Assembly: GCA_023245915.1 (NCBI GenBank)
Contig: JAHFJK010000068.1
Coordinates: 1 to 6,130 of the forward strand
DNA from: Candidatus Doudnabacteria bacterium
GTDB taxonomy: Bacteria; Patescibacteriota; Doudnabacteria; UBA920
DNA: 6,130 nt
Direction of reading: 5' to 3'
Positions 4,913 through 6,130 of the stretch are shown piece after piece. Within the stretch, counting starts at the first letter, position 1. Each line of letters begins with the position of its first letter. The notes below the pieces were generated by a model. The model saw nothing but the letters and a program-made list of their open reading frames with translations. It searched no databases and was not told the DNA's origin. The position numbers were made by a program, and so were the translations under genes.

Positions 4913-5980
4913 TTATTCTTCCTCCCCGGCTTCAGCTTCCGCCTGCTTAGTCGGCGCAACTATTTCTCCTGCTTTCACCTTCTCCCTGACAAGCTTGTCG
5001 GTATCTTTAAAGACTTTAGCGTTGTCCTTCAAAAACTGCTTGGCTGCTTCTTTACCCACGCCTAATTTAACCTCGCCAAAACTATAAGTATTCCCGCTCT
5101 TGTCTATTGCTCCGACCAAAACGCCGGTATCCAGCAAATCGCCTGCCGCTGATATGCCTTCGTTGTACATAATATCAAACTCGGCCACTTTAAAAGGCGG
5201 CGCGACTTTGTTTTTTACAATTTTTGCCTTAACCCGGTTGCCAATAATTTTGTCGCCGTTTTTTATTTGCGCGTTTCTGCGTACCTCAATTCTCACGCTG
5301 GCGTAAAACTTGAGCGCGTTGCCGCCGGTGGTGGTTTCCGGATTACCAAACACCACCCCAATTTTCATGCGGATTTGGTTAATAAAAATGACTGTGGTGG
5401 AAGTTTTGCTGATTATGGCCGTAAGCTTGCGCAGCGCCTGGGACATTAACCGCGCGTGCAGACCCATGTGACTGTCGCCCATTTCGCCTTCAATTTCATT
5501 GCGCGGGGTTAGGGCCGCGACCGAATCTATAACAATTAAATCTATGCCGTTGCTCCTGACTAAAGTTTCTACAATATCCAGCGCCTGCTCGCCATTGTCC
5601 GGTTGGGAAATTAACAAATCTTCAAGTTTTACGCCAATGCGCTTTGCATATTCCGGGTCAAGGGCGTGTTCAGCGTCTATAAAAGCCGCCAGGCCCCCGC
5701 GCTTTTGCACTTCGGCAATCATATGCAAAGTCAAAGTGGTTTTGCCTGAAGACTCCGGCCCGTAAATTTCAATCACCCGGCCTTTGGGAATGCCCCCCAC
5801 GCCCAAAGCTAAATCCAGCGAAATTGAGCCTGTGGGAACGGCCTCGACATTTAAAGCTTTAGTGTCGGAAAGCTTCATAATGCTGCCGTCGCCAAACTTC
5901 TCTTTTATTTGGTCCAGCGCGGATTCAATAGCCTTCCATTTACCGGAATCCGTTTGTGTTTTTGTTGGTAATTTGCTCAT
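4913..5980 (-). CDS. recA: RecA recombinase
   Basis: This is a complete 355-residue RecA, the usual bacterial length. It coats single-stranded DNA with ATP, drives homology search and strand exchange, and in many bacteria stimulates LexA self-cleavage. Walker A is GPESSGKTT (74-82), the catalytic glutamate is in DAEHALDP (E104), and Walker B is LIVIDS (148-153). Loop L1 with PRNEIEGEMGDSHMGL (159-174) and loop L2 with NQIRMKIGVVFGNPETTTGG (201-220) bind DNA. The acidic C-terminal tail, ending AGEEE, is typical and modulates activity. There is no intein and no missing key residue. The ATG at 5980 has an AAGG about 10 bases upstream on the minus strand, the only Shine-Dalgarno-like site among these genes. 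A 14-bp dyad lies 19-32 bases upstream. The gene ends TAA shortly before a strong terminator, so it is probably not co-transcribed with the exonuclease gene. Confidence 0.98.
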   Translation of the reverse strand: MSKLPTKTQTDSGKWKAIESALDQIKEKFGDGSIMKLSDTKALNVEAVPTGSISLDLALGVGGIPKGRVIEIYGPESSGKTTLTLHMIAEVQKRGGLAAFIDAEHALDPEYAKRIGVKLEDLLISQPDNGEQALDIVETLVRSNGIDLIVIDSVAALTPRNEIEGEMGDSHMGLHARLMSQALRKLTAIISKTSTTVIFINQIRMKIGVVFGNPETTTGGNALKFYASVRIEVRRNAQIKNGDKIIGNRVKAKIVKNKVAPPFKVAEFDIMYNEGISAAGDLLDTGVLVGAIDKSGNTYSFGEVKLGVGKEAAKQFLKDNAKVFKDTDKLVREKVKAGEIVAPTKQAEAEAGEEE

Positions 5981-5998
5981 ATAATTTTTGCCTTGTAA

Positions 5999-6012
5999 CC
6001 GATAGTTATCGG
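5999..6012. promoter_or_regulatory. 14-bp dyad upstream of recA, candidate operator or leader hairpin
   Basis: CCGATA-GT-TATCGG is a perfect inverted repeat with 6-bp arms, 19-32 bases before the recA ATG. It does not match the LexA boxes of gamma-proteobacteria (CTGT-N8-ACAG) or Firmicutes (GAAC-N4-GTTC). It could be a lineage-specific SOS site, or a hairpin in the recA leader RNA just before the AAGG. Confidence 0.35.
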
Positions 6013-6040
6013 CTAACTTTGGAATGAAAGCGTACAGCCC

Positions 6041-6130
6041 CTACAGGGTATATTCAAACCGCTGGTTAATAATTTGATAAACTTTTCCCGCGCTTTCAGA
6101 AATAATACTAATGGTTGTCGTCTCAAGATT
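6041..6130 (-). CDS. Possible C-terminal end of an unidentified upstream gene
   Basis: From the right edge one minus-strand frame stays open for 29 codons and stops at TAG (6041-6043), 60 bases before the recA ATG. The visible end is TTTISIISESAGKVYQII followed by NQRFEYTL. Its codons begin mostly with purines, as real genes do, better than the competing open frame that stops at 6013. I do not recognise the protein. It does not resemble the C-termini of CinA or RNase Y, frequent recA neighbours. It may be chance. Confidence 0.35.
   Translation of the reverse strand, partial: NLETTTISIISESAGKVYQIINQRFEYTL

Noticed and set aside
5267..5984. Plus-strand open frames opposite recA (for example 5499-5765 and 5784-5984)
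   Set aside because: They are antisense shadows of a highly conserved gene, with no recognisable protein features.
6013..6129. Alternative edge frame ending at TAG 6013-6015
   Set aside because: Codon first-base pattern is poorer than in the frame ending at 6041, and the peptide is low in protein-like character.
1..6130. CRISPR array, transposase, rRNA
   Set aside because: No regularly spaced repeats with unique spacers, no transposase motifs and no rRNA-like conserved sequence were found on either strand.

Overview
The window is AT-rich bacterial chromosome. All four substantial genes lie on the minus strand and read right to left: recA, an exonuclease/DinG-like protein, a helix-turn-helix + phosphoribosyltransferase fusion, and an AAA ATPase with a DUF4143-type C-terminus that runs off the left edge. 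Gene ends use TAA, TGA or TAG, and UGA is not needed as a sense codon. The gene set, poor Shine-Dalgarno sites and in-gene low-complexity repeats would fit a Candidate Phyla Radiation (Patescibacteria) genome. That is inference; no rRNA is present to settle it.

Right to left: 6041-6130 may hold the last 29 codons of an upstream gene. The recA leader (5981-6040) carries a 14-bp dyad, and recA itself (4913-5980) is complete and ordinary, followed by a good intrinsic terminator (4852-4880). The exonuclease gene (2379-4751) has an intact DEDDh nuclease domain joined to a region that follows the DinG helicase fold but has lost its ATPase motifs. Two repeat sequences sit inside its reading frame: an AAATTTG heptad array and a C-tract/G-tract palindrome.

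Between 2245 and 2360 is a compact block of nested inverted repeats. It includes a perfect 16-bp-arm palindrome that overlaps the probable promoter of the HTH-phosphoribosyltransferase gene, so it is a candidate autoregulatory operator. A 31-bp exact direct repeat made from the last codons of the exonuclease gene occurs on both sides of this gene (2395-2425 and 1188-1218), as if the gene arrived as a cassette or by duplication. The gap at 1065-1259 also holds a pair of 14-bp repeats around the ATPase promoter.

Functionally the right half is DNA repair (recombinase, exonuclease). The HTH-PRT protein looks like a nucleotide-metabolite-sensing regulator or a ComF-like protein with a DNA-binding head. 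The AAA/DUF4143 ATPase belongs to a widespread, poorly understood family. Four separate upstream regions suggest separate transcription units rather than one operon. No mobile-element transposase, CRISPR array, tRNA or rRNA was seen.
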